Positions 1 to 12,086 are shown, counted from the stretch's first letter. The stretch is 64,000 bases of DNA from Dysidea avara (GCF_963678975.1 NC_089275.1:31433977-31497976), one strand, 5' to 3'. Numbers and translations are program-made. The notes: generated from the letters alone by a model not told the origin.

Positions 1-2780
1 AGTCCCGCAAGCGTGCCAAGTCCCATTTGAGTAACACCTAACACTTGAATAATAGACAGTACACAATATACCAGTAATTCTGAGAACAGCTAGTGCACTG
101 ACCCTCTTAAAAAATGCAATACCTCGTTAGAAAGAAGAGAACAGCCATACAATAGTTGCACCTCCAATGGACAGTGGTACGCAAAGTTCTTTTCTCATTC
201 CTTCTTCCTCAAGCTCTTCAATCAAGTGGAGTTTCAGAAACAGTAATATGAGTAAGCTGCAGTTGGTAGCATGATAAATTGATCCGGCCATCCCTGATTG
301 GTCTTGCATAGCAACTGAAGTCTAGATTGCTGGAAAAGCAGAGTATTAAGCTGTAGCTATGAACATCCCATTCTAGTTGTAATTGAACGTTGGCTTTCCA
401 CCACAGAGTGTTCTTGTTTGAATCTTCTCCTACATTAAATGGCAAATATCCGTTGGTTTCCCACTGTAATATCAGGAAAGTATAGTTTCCGTGTTTCTGA
501 GTTATTCCAAAAGGTTGTCACAGTCAATGCGAAGTAGCTAGCCCCATGGCTAGCCCCTCGAGGTGCCGCCCAAATTTCTGCATTGGGCCCACCCGGCCAG
601 TAGGCAAGCGTGCACCCACGCCAAACTCTAACAAATATACACCATATTAACTACCTGTCTAGGCGTCCGTGGGCTTGTGAGTTAGTTGCGTGAATAACAA
701 AACGCAAGGTAGTTACGTGAGTACTGTAACGTACTGAAACAAACGCAAGTTCTGTCCGCGTTTACGCTCTCCCGGCGCTGTTTCTGGAGTAAATTCCTCC
801 ACCCAAGTCCAGGAGTCGTGCTGCTGGCAAATAAAAGTAGGAAGGTCCGTAATTCCTGACTGAAAAGCAGCTTCTCAACTCACTACGGCTTGTCTGTTGA
901 ACGTCGCTAAGTAACCAGTTGGCGGGCGCCTCAATCTTATTCAAAATTCCCGCCCACACTATGTTGGTGCACGTGACTGCACTGTGTACTGTTGTTCATA
1001 TTTCCAGATCAACAGTGCTAGCTATATGAATGTAAAACCTTCTAGTTAACACTGTTTAACCTGCGGTTAAACTTGTATTAATGCAGGTGCTTTGACGTAA
1101 TGCAGGTGGAGGATGGGAAACTACATCCTCATTTGGAGTGGCCTAATATGTTTTTGGTATGGTGCTGCAAATGCAAGTTACGTATTATAGTGAGCAATGG
1201 ATGTCATATGAATACCAATTACTATAACTCAGAAGATTAATCAGAAACGATGCATAATATTTGATTTGCATACAATATAACAAAGATAGTAGAAAATAAA
1301 ATATCTATAGCTCATGAGGGACTATAGATATTCTCCCAGACACTAGTCTTGCTGTAATATGTCTATGAACTCTGGAGCACATCCCAATTTCAAGCTATTG
1401 CTATTATTTGTATGCTGCAGTTTAAGTGACTCTTCTCCATTTACGTTCAATCATATGAAGAACTTCTCTGCACAAAGAAAAAGCACACAAATAAAAGCAT
1501 AATGCTTTTCTGAAAAGCATAAAATCAAGTATAATAGGCTGAAAATTGGGGAATGCCTTAAAGTATAATATGCAAATTATGGAGCATAATAGACTCAAGC
1601 CTACTTGCCTTTGATCTCCCTACTAAAAGTGTTATATAGGACTGTAACAGATAATTATACAGTGTACCTTTAGTACATTCTGATGTTTAGTAGTGAAAAC
1701 TCAACTTAATTATCTTTGCTTTTGTTTTGTGAGATCTGTGCAAGTGGTTTGAATTTCATTCTGTAACTCAATGGTTTTTCCTTGTCTACAGTTGCATGTT
1801 TGGTTAATGAGTTATCTTGCTATGTGGGTGATTTACATTATAGAAGTACTTTCAAATTGTACACATAAATGTACCCCCCCCTGCCTGGTTTCTTTACTAT
1901 ACAGGTATTGACATATAGTCACTACTAAAAACACATGTATCAAACATCAAGAAACCAAGCAACCTATATATACAACAAGGAAATAAATCTAATTTAAAAT
2001 CAGGAAAAGTTTAGGGAAAGAATACCAAATTCATACCACAAAGACTAACTCACTGTTGATACATTACGTATAGGCAAAATCCCTAAAAAAGCACCTATAC
2101 GTAATCAGCAGGAAATATCAATTCTATATTTAGATGTCCTGTGAACCAAAGTGTGGTTAAGTTGCTGGTGTGCAGCCTGTGTCGTAATGGATAACTCTGA
2201 TCATGAATTATGAAATCTGGAACTGCTGCCAACAGGCAAGGGTGTTTCAATAAGCCTGCATTAGCTATGGGTGTACCCATAGTACAGTATTTCCAATGCT
2301 GTATACTGTAAAACTTAGGGATGGGGTGTTTGAGAGCACCAGTACTAACTACATCTGTAAATGCAAAATTACTGTAATATTATTGGGGTAAATAATAATG
2401 AAATATCCATCTATATCTGCAAGTAGAAGGAAAATTTGATTAGGGATCATAGCTATAAAAAGTAGTAAAACAAGGGAGGTCACCTACGACTGAAGATATA
2501 CTATTGTGGACATTTAGCAAGTAAATTCAGTCAAGGATAATGTTTATATATACACAGGTGCAGGGGACCTTCTTTGTTTCACTATCTTTTAAGGCTATGA
2601 TCCTGAATCGAATTTAAAATTCCTAATTTCACCTTCAGAATCTACATGTACTTGAATACATTTTTGTAACTGGTGACAAAAGAAAGAATTGCACCATACT
2701 TAATGTTTTCATTTGAATGCATACCCAAATTATCGATTACTGAAAAAGTGAAGTACATAGTTATTGCTCTTTGTTTTCAG
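1..2780. other. No gene recognised
   Basis: AT-rich sequence with short chance frames only. A more GC-rich patch (540-960) has no recognisable product. 1530-1600 carries the AGCATAATAGGC-type short motif that recurs at 29.1-29.5, 31.0-31.4 and 60.5 kb. Confidence 0.5.
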
Positions 2781-3010
2781 CCGATTACAAATGAAGACCA
2801 TTACGAGAAACACAATCCAGTCAATACGGAAAATATGGATGATTTTTGTAGAGAAACCATCATGCCCTATAGCTACAGTCAGAAAGAAGAAAGGGGACAC
2901 AAAGGAAGACAAAGGTAAGATAATAACAACATACCAAAAAATTCAGCCTGTAACCATATAACCATTATTATGCTTGTCTGAAGGCATCGGGTGTTCAGTC
3001 AGTCAGTAGC
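2781..3010 (+). repeat. Dispersed-repeat relic with an exon-like stretch
   Basis: TTTTCAG precedes 2781 and AAAG|GTAAGA follows 2915, enclosing an open 45-codon frame. The part from 2870 (GGGGACACAAAGGAAGACAA) matches the 19.6-20.3 kb repeat, which has GGGACACAAAGAAGGACAC before GTAAGT. I therefore favour a repeat relic over an exon. Confidence 0.35.
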
Positions 3011-3522
3011 AAATTTTGTTTAAAAATGATTTTCTAAATTATGTAGCCAAGTTTTCTGAAGAATTTTTTGGCTACTCCAAAGACACTTTTGGGCTTGAAT
3101 CTGCCTAACCAAAACTGCCAAGGAACCATTAAGGTATTGTGAGATTAGCTTCTGGTTAATATTTTTTTGTGAGAAAATGCAGACCACCATGCATGATATG
3201 ATTAGGGTTGAAATGACTAGCAATTTTACCATCAGTGGATATCCTAAGCACAACTTCTCCACATATCCTACAGATAGTGACATCATCACTTGAAATTGTA
3301 TATTTTATTGTGAACAAGCTTGTTTCACTAGTGTTTATAGAATAGGCATAACATTCAAATGAAAATACTTTGTAGTACTGCTAAATTGTGGAAGCTACTG
3401 TATGTGTCAAGAAAAGTTTATTATACCTTGAAATTATTAGAAATAGAAACTACTGTATCTGAAATTACTATCTACGTAGATATCCGGATAATACAGATTA
3501 TTATATAGATATAGCAAAGTAA

Positions 3523-3979
3523 ACTGTTAAAATAGAGGTGTTTCTAGAACACCTTCAGGGTACAATTTTTGTGGTGCTTTTCTGTGTGTGTTTAGTTGCA
3601 CTCCACAAGGGCGTAGCGAACCTCACCTACATGGTGTTTGGTGTAACATTATATTTTACCAATGGTGCAAACATGATCGCAACTCTTATGGTGTCACAAT
3701 CATCAATGCAAAGTGCTGTAATGGAAATGTAAATGCACAACATAAACTCAACATGCTTACATCAATGACCATGTTCTTTTTGCCACTAAAGGTTACCATT
3801 TTGAACTACTCTGATTGCGGATTTAATATAAAAACTTTATCAAGTACACCCAATGAGTGTGCTAAAACACTCTCTAAATTACACAACACACCATTGTTGG
3901 TGTGCTAAAACACCCCTAAAGGTATAGTAGATATACAACACTGCCTCCAGGGCGTACCAGAACACACTAGTTTAACAGT
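3523..3979. mobile_element. Possible TIR element, ~457 bp
   Basis: ACTGTTAAAATAGAGGTGTT at the left is partly mirrored by AACACACTAGTTTAACAGT at the right. Inside are repeats of GTGCTAAAACAC. No clear target duplication. Confidence 0.4.
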
Positions 3980-4007
3980 ATTTATATCTGTTACAGCCCT
4001 ACAACAG

Positions 4008-4080
4008 TCTATCTATCTGTCTGTCTGTCTGTCTGCCCGGCCACCTGCCTGTATGTCTATCTATCCATCCATCTATCTGT
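4008..4080 (+). repeat. CTGT/CTAT microsatellite
   Basis: Imperfect CTAT, CTGT and CCAT tetranucleotides. Confidence 0.9.
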
Positions 4081-4410
4081 AACACAGCAACTATCTCATC
4101 CCAAGCTGAATCATCAACAAGGCCCTGTCTTTTCATGATCAGTGCATGTAGTTATAAGTTCTCATCAATAATACCCCTGCACTGAAATATATAGAGGTCC
4201 ATGCTAAGCAAAACTATAGAAGATTAGTACAAATTTAATTCCTACAGTACCTTAGGATTAAACTTGTATTTCAGGTGATCATCTCCTTTGTTAAATTTCC
4301 TTATCTTATTTACATTTGTTTGTTAACCATTTGAAACCTAATTCTCAATGGTGGACATCAAAGGAAAGAATTTTACCAAATTATGATGCTATAATCGGAT
4401 GATAAAGGGT

Positions 4411-4802
4411 GCAGGCGGGCTAAGGCGACTCCAAATAAATTCTCTGTTTCCCGTCCTGGATTCAAGCATATTTGCATGCGGGCGGGCGGTCCATTTCCAT
4501 TATTTCATTATAAGATTGGCAGCTTTTCAAACCAATTGCATTATTTTCCTGGCATGTTTAAGCTTGTTCCTTCCCTTTTAAGCTGCAAAAATAACACAAA
4601 CGTGAAGTTTGTGCCGACTTGATAGCACTGCTGACACGTGAGCTGACCCTGTTTCGAGATGGCTTTTACTGAGCCTGTCGGTATACAAGAATAACCGGAA
4701 AATAATGGAAGAATACGGAATAATGGAATATTTATAGCTGACAGTAACTAGATGCGGGCGGTCGACGGGAAACAGAGAATTTATTTGGAGTGGCCTAAGC
4801 CT
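4411..4802. mobile_element. MITE with ~40-bp inverted ends
   Basis: CTCCAAATAAATTCTCTGTT then TCCCGTC at 4429-4455 is mirrored exactly at 4762-4788, with GGCTAAGG and CCTAAGCC outside. The interior is unrelated. Confidence 0.7.
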
Positions 4803-4849
4803 CAGTAAGGTTGGAGGGAGCGAAGCGCCGACTGTCCCGGCGAATCGGG

Positions 4850-5075
4850 CCTGCAACGATATATTTGGACCCCCCAAAAAAGTGGACCCCAGTCCACTTT
4901 TTCTTGAAATATTTAGACCCCTCTGAAATATTTTATCCCCCCTACAAAATTTATTATTAACGCCATATGCATGCATTCAAAGGAAGTCCAAATATTTCAG
5001 CTTAAATAATCGATCCCCCCGCCGTCTATATTATCCTTGCCCTTACCTGTTGCATTCAGCTGACCACCCAAGTTT
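4850..5075. repeat. Dispersed repeat, inverted partner at 7,300-7,510
   Basis: ATATTTGGACC, TAATCGATCCCC, TATATTATCCTTGCCCTTAC and CTGTTGCATTCAGCT recur inverted at 7305-7510. The two copies face each other across 2.3 kb of SINEs and retrotransposon debris. Confidence 0.7.
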
Positions 5076-5324
5076 CTTTTGTTGTGACAAGTATAAATAT
5101 ACTATTTTCCCTTACACGCCACACGGGCTGCCTCTGCTTTGATGGTGCAAGTTACCATCAGACCTTTGGTGTCACTTTTCACCATAAAGCATTAAATAAA
5201 TAAATAAATAATAAATAGTCATAGTTCAGTAAGTAGCTAGTCGGAAGCTAGCGCATTGATACAATTCTCTGCTATAACACACACAAACACGCACGCTCTA
5301 AAATCTACCGGTTTCTTATTATTT

Positions 5325-5541
5325 GGCTGAGTGTGGCCCCGACTAGACATTGGGTGACCTGCAGTTCGAATCCTGGGGCTGGAGGGATTTTTTTTTCCTT
5401 ACTTTGGCCCCTTTTCTGTTACACCTTTCCAGCTATAAGTCATTAAGTCTAAGTCCTTGAAGTTAGGTCAGGTAATCCTAAGGCTGCAGCACATGTTGCT
5501 GTAGACCTTCAGTGCTGGTCACTGTAAAGTGTTAATAATAA
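5325..5541 (+). mobile_element. tRNA-derived SINE, copy 1
   Basis: Starts GGCTGAGTGTGGCCCCGACT (A-box-like) and has a clear B box, GCAGTTCGAATCC, about 30 bp on. The body ends TCACTGTAAAGTGTTAATAAT. The head present in copy 2 is missing. Confidence 0.75.
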
Positions 5542-5817
5542 ATACTTTAGGTTTAAGGAAGAAAATCCATCCCTCCTGGAGGAAGGCTGAGTGTGGCCCC
5601 GACTAGACATTGGGTGACCTGCAGTTCGAATCCTGGGGCTGGAGGGATTTTTTTTTTCCTTACTTTGGCCCCTTTTCTGTTACACCTTTCCAGCTATAAG
5701 TCATTAAGTCTAAGTCCTTGAAGTTAGGTTAGGTAATCCTAAGGCTGCAGCACATGTTGCTGTAGACCTTCAGTGCTGGTCACTGTAAAGTGTTAATAAT
5801 AATAAAAAAAATAATAA
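5542..5817 (+). mobile_element. tRNA-derived SINE, copy 2 (with head)
   Basis: Full copy directly behind copy 1: head TTTAGGTTTAAGGAAG and ATCCCTCCTGGAGGAAGG, then the tRNA-like part, body and AATAAT/A-rich tail. Nearly identical to copy 1. Confidence 0.75.
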
Positions 5818-6275
5818 CACTTCGCCAGTTTTCAACATCAATCCATGCAATATTAACATGATGCAAAGTGCTTATTATCCCTACCTTAAAATAATTACTA
5901 CAGCACATGTTTTAAATATATGGTTGTCCCCTGTCTCTTTAAGCCAGCAGAGAACTGAGATACACTTACCATCACATGCTGTGTATCCTAGCTACAAAGC
6001 TCATGCATTGAAATTTTTGCTAATTTTTTTCTTTGTTGAAGTACTGATATGCAGACCTACGGAACTTCCAAGCTAGTTAGTTATTGAAGCATCTTAAGCA
6101 ACAATTCCAAAATCCATACTAACAACATGCTATTGCCCAGATATTGTTCAATTCACTATGAAAATGTGATCATATATAATCAGCCCTTTCCATGCAGGAA
6201 ACAATCGAAAGTTGAGTACCTGTAATTGCTGCAGAGATTTTAGAGTAGAAACTAAGTTACTAAGAGACAATTGAA

Positions 6276-6572
6276 ATTATTATTATTATTTTTTTTATTA
6301 TTAGCACTTTACAGTGACCAGCACTGAAGGTCTGACAGCAACATGTGCTGCAGCCTTAGGATTACCTAACCTACAAGGACTTAGACCTATAGTGACTTGA
6401 TTTTACTGACTGAATAAGGTGTAACAGAAAAGGGGCCAAAGTAAGGAAAAAAATCCCTCCAACAATTAACCCCAGGATTCGAACTGCAGGTCACCCAATG
6501 TCTAGTCGGGGCCACACTCAGTCTTCCTCCAGGAGGGATGGATTTTCTTCCTTAAACCTAAAGTATTTATTA
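6276..6572 (-). mobile_element. tRNA-derived SINE, copy 3 (inverted)
   Basis: Reverse-complement copy including head and tail, with a further stub of the family's 3' end (6573-6600) directly next to it. Other 3' stubs occur at 51090-51167 (minus) and near 20,240. Confidence 0.75.
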
Positions 6573-6759
6573 TTAGCACTTTACAGTGCTTGGTCACTAC
6601 CAGCCAGTCTCCGCTGAATTACCAGCATCTTATATGTTGTTTGTCAAGAAGATGTTGAATGCTACTGTCTGTAATAGTATTCCAACTTCTGAAATTAAGA
6701 ATTGTCTTAGCTCAATCATTGGTGGACTCAGCCAACCATACTTATCATAATAACTGAAG

Positions 6760-7095
6760 ATTGTTAATAACTTCTCTCATCCTACTGATCTTATTCATGT
6801 TAACTCATCCACCAGAGGTCATAATCAAAGATTCCATCACATCTATATTCATACAACCCAACACAGCAATTCCAGATCAATCAGGCTATGGAACTCGCTA
6901 CCTCAAGAACTCTTATCCAACAGCCATCATTATCTATTTTTAAACAGCAGTTGAAAACATTAACTTTCTCAGCAAATTAACATCATGGTACTGTAGCTTA
7001 GGGTAGCTTACTGTAAGTGTAATGTACATAATGTAATGTAATTTCATGTATGTGCATTATCCTCAAACCTATAGGCTGCACATTATTTAATAAAA
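6760..7095 (+). pseudogene. Non-LTR reverse transcriptase C-terminal fragment and 3' end
   Basis: The frame contains STRGHNQRF then SRSIRLWNSLPQELLSNS, and after a frame change SIFKQQLKTL, the usual C-terminal pattern. The 3' UTR ends in TTTAATAAAAAAAAAAAG near 7,095. Confidence 0.65.
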
Positions 7096-7304
7096 AAAAA
7101 AAGATTATACTATTAAAAAGATTTAGCTATCTACCATTTATTTATTTTTTTCTGTTTGTACACATTCAATATCATTGTTTATCAATGGTGGTTTCATATC
7201 TTATATGTGCTGTGGGGAGCAAATAATTAGACACTTAGTTAGACACTTAATGCCGTGTTACACTTGTCACTTTTCCGTATGAATTATATATAGACTGGGG
7301 TGGT

Positions 7305-7510
7305 TAATAGCTGAATGCAACAGGTAAGGGCAAGGATAATATAGATAGGGGATCGATTATTTCAGTTGAAATATCTGGACCCCTTTGAATACGTGCAGAT
7401 GGTGTAAATAATAAATTTTGTAGGCAAAATATCTCAGAGGGGGTCCATATATTCCACACATTTTATTCCGAGGGTCAAAATAATTATTTCGATATATTTG
7501 GACCGGAAAA
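7305..7510. repeat. Dispersed repeat, inverted partner of 4,850-5,075
   Basis: Begins AGCTGAATGCAACAGGTAAG and ends GATATATTTGGACC; reverse complement of the copy at 4850-5075 with moderate divergence. Confidence 0.7.
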
Positions 7511-7800
7511 TAGGGGGTCCAAACTTTTCGTCACAGGCCCACCCACTAATTTTTGGCCTGTATTAACAACACCATAATATAACAACTTAAGGCTAAAGAG
7601 CACTAGATTTGTTATTTAAGAGATGAATGGTATAATATTATATCATCAAGAGTAGCTAATGTTTGCATGAATGCTTTGTTCACATTATACTGTAGTAAAG
7701 TTAGCTATAGGCCTTTGTGTGTGTAGTCTCGTGTGGCCAAACAGCCTTTTCCTTTTTTGGGTGGTAGCTATTTATCGATTAGAAATTAACAGCGAGGGGG

Positions 7801-8360
7801 GTGGGGTCTATTCTACGGAACTGAACGGAACGGAATGATGGACTAAACTGCGGAACGGAATGCTTTCTCAGATTGAAGCTTGCAGCTTACCATTGCTGTA
7901 CAAGTTATCAGTGGCACTTCCAGCAGGTAATCAAACGTACCCCAAGAAAGATAAAACGAATTTAAGGATCGATTGTGGGTTCTTGTTGGTTGTCATTAGT
8001 AACGAAGTACTAATTGTGGGAATAGCTGACTCAGTGTGTTCATCTTCGGATATATCAAGTAGGGAACTTAATGCATGACTTGTTTTTACTAGTATGTGAG
8101 TTATTTTTACTTACTTTGACTTTAGAATGCACAGTCTGAGGCCCAGCCTTTCTAATCGGCATAAATCAGTATGTGTATAGCTACACCACAAAGGAAACAA
8201 GTATGGTGACAAGCTGAATCAACTCAGTCTAAGCAGAATCTAAAGGAATTTTGTGCAGTGTGTGAGGAGCAAACATTCAGATACCTCAAGGAGGCTATAT
8301 TGTGTGAATATCAATGATTCATTAACAGAGTAGTGGACTATTGTCAGATATCTCAGTCTG
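7801..8360 (+). repeat. Left inverted arm of the Mutator-like element
   Basis: The first ~210 bp match 11663-11856 inverted. The match then resumes at CGAAGTACTAATTGTGGG against 10300-10320 and continues in patches to the region near 10,000. The arm is therefore uninterrupted on this side and split on the other. Confidence 0.8.
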
Positions 8361-9025
8361 AGTACTGAGTTGAATTCTGGATGGGGTCTATTTTACAGAA
8401 TGGAATGCTTTCTGAATCAACTTGCAGCTTGGCTAGCTGCTATCATTGCTGAAATTGTATTTTATCAGTGGAACCTCCAAGAAAATGGAATAGGATAATT
8501 ATAAAACATTAATTAAGTGATTGTTCTACTACCAAATTAAGCATGTCTCTTTAATTCATTTATTGCATGACCAAGGCAAGTTTTGTTACTACAATACAGT
8601 AGCCAATTGGATGTCAGTTGTTTCTGCTTATCTTGACAAGATAAATAGTTTAGAAGACCACTCAATTTCTTCAGTTTCAGAGGATTATATCCAGAGAAAT
8701 TAACTAGAAAGTTACTGGTGACATGAAAAGGCTAGGCGATCATGACTTTATTCAGTCTAATAAACAGAATATATGGTTGATTGAGTGAGGTATCACTTTC
8801 AGAATGTTCAGACGACCAGTGATGAGGTGCATGGATTCATCGAATTTTTGTTGCGGTTGGAGACATTAAATATCCAAAAGCAAACTGACTATATAATATT
8901 AATTCACTTTCTTTATATTTTCTCAATTTTGAGTCTGTATACAAATAATTGAATTTTCCTAGTCAATAGAAATCCTAGAATAAGATGGGAGAGAAACTTA
9001 TCTTTGTTTACCCATACAGTACAAC

Positions 9026-9271
9026 CAAGAGTTCGTAATACTGATTTGTATGGGGGAGAGTGTCTAACTCTCAGTATGGCCTGTACAAACACCCTGCGTA
9101 AAGTTCACCTTTCATCAAATCAACACCTTTACTGGGGATAGAAAACTGTTGATTAGTGTTGCTGAAGAAGGTAAAGCCTTTGTTCTGAAATAAGGCTGAG
9201 GTGTTACTTTAAGCAGGGTGTTTGGTGAATGCATTCAAGTTAGACACTCTCCACCTTATTATGAACTCTTG
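9026..9271. mobile_element. Foldback MITE inside the Mutator-like element
   Basis: Ends CAAGAGTTCGTAATA and its inverse TATTATGAACTCTTG. Flanking direct repeat GTACAAC (9019-9025 and 9272-9278). The arms also share GGAGAGTGTCTAAC and a CACCCTG-containing block. Confidence 0.75.
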
Positions 9272-10320
9272 GTACAACTTCAAAGGAAAATGAAGAAAAC
9301 ATACAGATGAATCAATAAAATCACTACAGTAAGGTGAATTACAGACTAGTGAGATCTTGGTTAATTAATGACAGTGGTTGGAGATTAAGTGTGGTAGCTT
9401 CTTGTTCTTGAATATGTCGCAAAGTGGAAGTACAAATCAAAATGGGATATCAATTTCATTATGAAAAATTTGTATACATAAATAATCTAGCATTACTATT
9501 TCATTTGTCCTCCACTTAAACATGCTACAACAGTACTAGTGTCAGTACATTGGCAGTGAGTCTACCTTGAAATCTCAACTCTAGAGTAGATCCAACACAG
9601 GACAGCCCACACTGTAACAAATACATGTGATCCCATTGTAATTTCATGGACCACCTGGACTGGGAATCACTTGAAAATAGATGAAAAAATTTAACCTGTT
9701 TTGTTTGAAGTGAAGCATGTGAAATGTTACTTAAGAAATCCTAGGATTCTTAGGTGGTATGTAATTAATGTGAGTGTTCCATTTCAGGTCTGACTAGACA
9801 CATTGAAATTACACACACATCCTGGTCCAAATCACATTTGCCTGGTGGCTACGGGCATGGTTTCACATGCGGCTTATAATAGAGATTTGGCTGATCTTGG
9901 AGTTTTGGCATTTAGCCTGATTCAAGGCTAGCAGTCAGACATATCCTTGAATTGTGCAACAGATAAAATCAGCTCACTATTAAACACGGCATTAGTCCAC
10001 TGCACCAGCTGTTAATATATAAATAACTCCATGCATACACTTCAGTGATGTTTGCAGAATATACCCTCCTTGCAGTCTGCCAAAATATTTGCTCCTCACA
10101 CACTGCACAAAATTCTTCAAGTTTTAATTCAGCTGGCTCTTTCCTGTTACCAGTATCTTCCTGCTTGCTTTATTTATACACTGACTTATGACTTGAAAGA
10201 CCGGCCCAGACTGTTTTCTAAAGTCTAAATAAGAAAAACAGCTCACATAAAGTTCCCTTCCGTAGATGAACCATGGATGAACATCACTGATACAGCTCAT
10301 CCCACAATTAATACTTCGTT

Positions 10321-11662
10321 GTATTGTAATTGTAATTGTAATTGTAATATTTAAACAGGGATTCCACTCAGTGAAAAACACTGATTTTCAGTGGAGCCCT
10401 GCGAAACAAGCATACATACATACATACACAAATACATATATACATACATACATACATAAACATACAACACAAAAGGGTATACAAAGAACAGTACACAAAA
10501 CTACACAGATACAATCAACTAAATTTATCATGATATAACCGTACAAATTTAGATAAGTTGGTTGCTTCAGTAACAGTTGATGGTAAACTGTTCCATATCA
10601 TAGCTCCCCTGTAATAAAAACTTCTTTTCCCATAATTGTTGTTTACTCTAGGAACAAAGAGTCTATTAATGTTTCGACCAATATGACCTGTGATATCTCT
10701 GGAATAGTGAAATATATTGTGGAGATACGAAGGTAGCTTCTGGTGAATAGATTTAAAGATCTGTATAGCTGTATGAAACTTACGACGTTCCACCAAAGTA
10801 AAGGAAAACTTGCTCTGGTACAATGCTGGCAATTTTTTCATAAACTTAGAGTGAGTTCTTTCAATCAGTGCAGTAAACTTAGCGGTGGTGGGGCACCACA
10901 CAACATCACAGTAATCAAACAATGGTAGGACAAAAGCTGAATAAAGCAAACATAGCACTGCAGGTGTCAAAGTTCCATACCGAAAGATTGATGAGAGTCT
11001 TGATCTAGCTCCAGAGGCTATATTAGTGATATGTAAGGACCACGATAATGTGGGATCAATTATAACACCCAAATATCGAACAGAGTCAACTTGGCTTAAA
11101 GCCATACCCCCAATTGAGACATTAAAACTTTTGCCCGAAATTCTTTGCCGACTTCCAATGAGCATGGCAGTTGACTTCACAACATTAAGACATAAATGAG
11201 AACTACTGATCCACTGAGCTACCTTGTCCAAATCAGATTGAACTTGTGCTTCCACAACACCCAAGTCTGAATGGCTATAATGTAACTCAGCATCATCAGC
11301 GTACAGGTCCATAGTAGAGTAATCAACGACAGATGGCAAATCATTGATGTATAAAGCAAAAAGCAATGGACCTAAAACAGATCCTTGGGGCACACCAATT
11401 GTAACAGTGCCCCAGTCTGATGTGTTACCATTAAACACCAGACGTTGTTGTCGATTTAACAGATAGTCACATAACAGGGCATAAGACGCTCCGTGAAAAC
11501 CATAACACTGCAACTTAGAGCACAGAATCGCATGATCAACAGTATCAAAGGCCTTAGCCAGATCCAAAAACACAGCTCCAGTGTATTCACCTCTATCAAT
11601 AGCCCTAATCCATTTATCTGTTACATACAGCAGCACATCATGAGTGGAATAACCAGAACGAA
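10321..11662 (-). mobile_element. 5'-truncated CR1/L2/Jockey-type non-LTR retrotransposon
   Basis: It interrupts the right arm of the Mutator-like element exactly. Arm sequence ends GTCATTAGTAAC at 11663 and resumes AACGAAGTATTAATT at 10320, with AAC as a possible 3-bp target duplication. The 3' end is a hexanucleotide tail of four ATTACA units (10324-10350), typical of CR1/L2 relatives. A TACA/ATAC microsatellite lies in the 3' UTR (10408-10470). Confidence 0.85.
10515..11636 (-). CDS. Reverse transcriptase C-terminal part of the non-LTR retrotransposon
   Basis: The 373-residue open frame extends in frame to the truncation point at about 11,662 (RSGYSTHDV). The reverse transcriptase palm is clear: motif A FLDLAKAFDTVDH (residues 23-35, catalytic D25), motif B GVPQGSVLGPLLF (81-93), and motif C YADD (112-115). 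The C-terminal thumb region includes WNSLPSTV near the end. The N-terminal endonuclease and early palm are missing through 5' truncation, so the copy cannot move by itself. The frame is otherwise intact, which argues for a fairly recent insertion. It is a Jockey-superfamily enzyme that copies RNA at a nicked chromosomal target. I could not decide between the CR1 and L2 clades. Confidence 0.93.
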   Translation of the reverse strand: MLLYVTDKWIRAIDRGEYTGAVFLDLAKAFDTVDHAILCSKLQCYGFHGASYALLCDYLLNRQQRLVFNGNTSDWGTVTIGVPQGSVLGPLLFALYINDLPSVVDYSTMDLYADDAELHYSHSDLGVVEAQVQSDLDKVAQWISSSHLCLNVVKSTAMLIGSRQRISGKSFNVSIGGMALSQVDSVRYLGVIIDPTLSWSLHITNIASGARSRLSSIFRYGTLTPAVLCLLYSAFVLPLFDYCDVVWCPTTAKFTALIERTHSKFMKKLPALYQSKFSFTLVERRKFHTAIQIFKSIHQKLPSYLHNIFHYSRDITGHIGRNINRLFVPRVNNNYGKRSFYYRGAMIWNSLPSTVTEATNLSKFVRLYHDKFS

Positions 11663-12010
11663 GTTACTAATGACAACCAACAAAAACCCACAATCGATCC
11701 GTTAATTCTTTTTATCTTATGTTTAATCACCCACTGGAGGTGCCATTGCTAACTTATAAGGGAAGTTTCAGCAATGGTAAGTTGCAAGCTTCAATTTGAG
11801 AAAGCGTTCTGTTCCGTGGTTTAGTCCATCATTCCGTTCCGTAGAATAGACCCCACCAGCGAGGGGGCACTTTTATTTTCGGCAGGTTATATAGAGCCGG
11901 TATGCCGGTTACACTATTTTGCCGGCAGTGGAGGGTATAATACTTAGAATGTTACGTGCATTAAAAAAAAAACTTGTACAAAAAACCTAAGAAAGCGAAA
12001 AAAAAAAGTT

Positions 12011-12086
12011 GTCTAAGCGAGGGTTCGAACCCGGGCATCCGTACTCATAAGCAATGTTTGTAACGATTATACCACCGGTGCTGCAG
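12011..12086 (-). tRNA. tRNA-like pseudogene or SINE head
   Basis: Minus strand: GGTGGTATAATCGTTAC (A-box-like) then CCCGGGTTCGAACCC (perfect B box with T-stem), followed by a run of T (RNA polymerase III stop). Acceptor and anticodon stems do not pair well, so I do not call a functional tRNA or an anticodon. Confidence 0.4.

Larger units (their letters stand above)
7801..11856. mobile_element. Mutator-like DNA transposon with long inverted arms, carrying nested insertions
   Basis: Both ends read GTGGGGTCTATTCTACGGAA inward and are flanked by an 11-bp duplication CAGCGAGGGGG (7790-7800 and 11857-11867). The inverted arms extend far inside, to about 8,360 on the left and 10,000 on the right, sharing for example TGTGCAGTGTGTGAGGAGCA. 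The 9-11 bp duplication and long arms fit Mutator-like elements. A retrotransposon (10321-11662) splits the right arm and a hairpin MITE (9026-9271) lies in the middle. A diverged extra arm copy starts near 8,380. No intact transposase is present. A frame near 8,790-8,870 reads QTTSDEVHGFIEFLL, resembling the relic at 28.5 kb. Confidence 0.8.

Noticed and set aside
762-959. 65-codon minus frame in a GC-rich patch
   Set aside because: No recognisable family, no splice context, and length within chance expectation.
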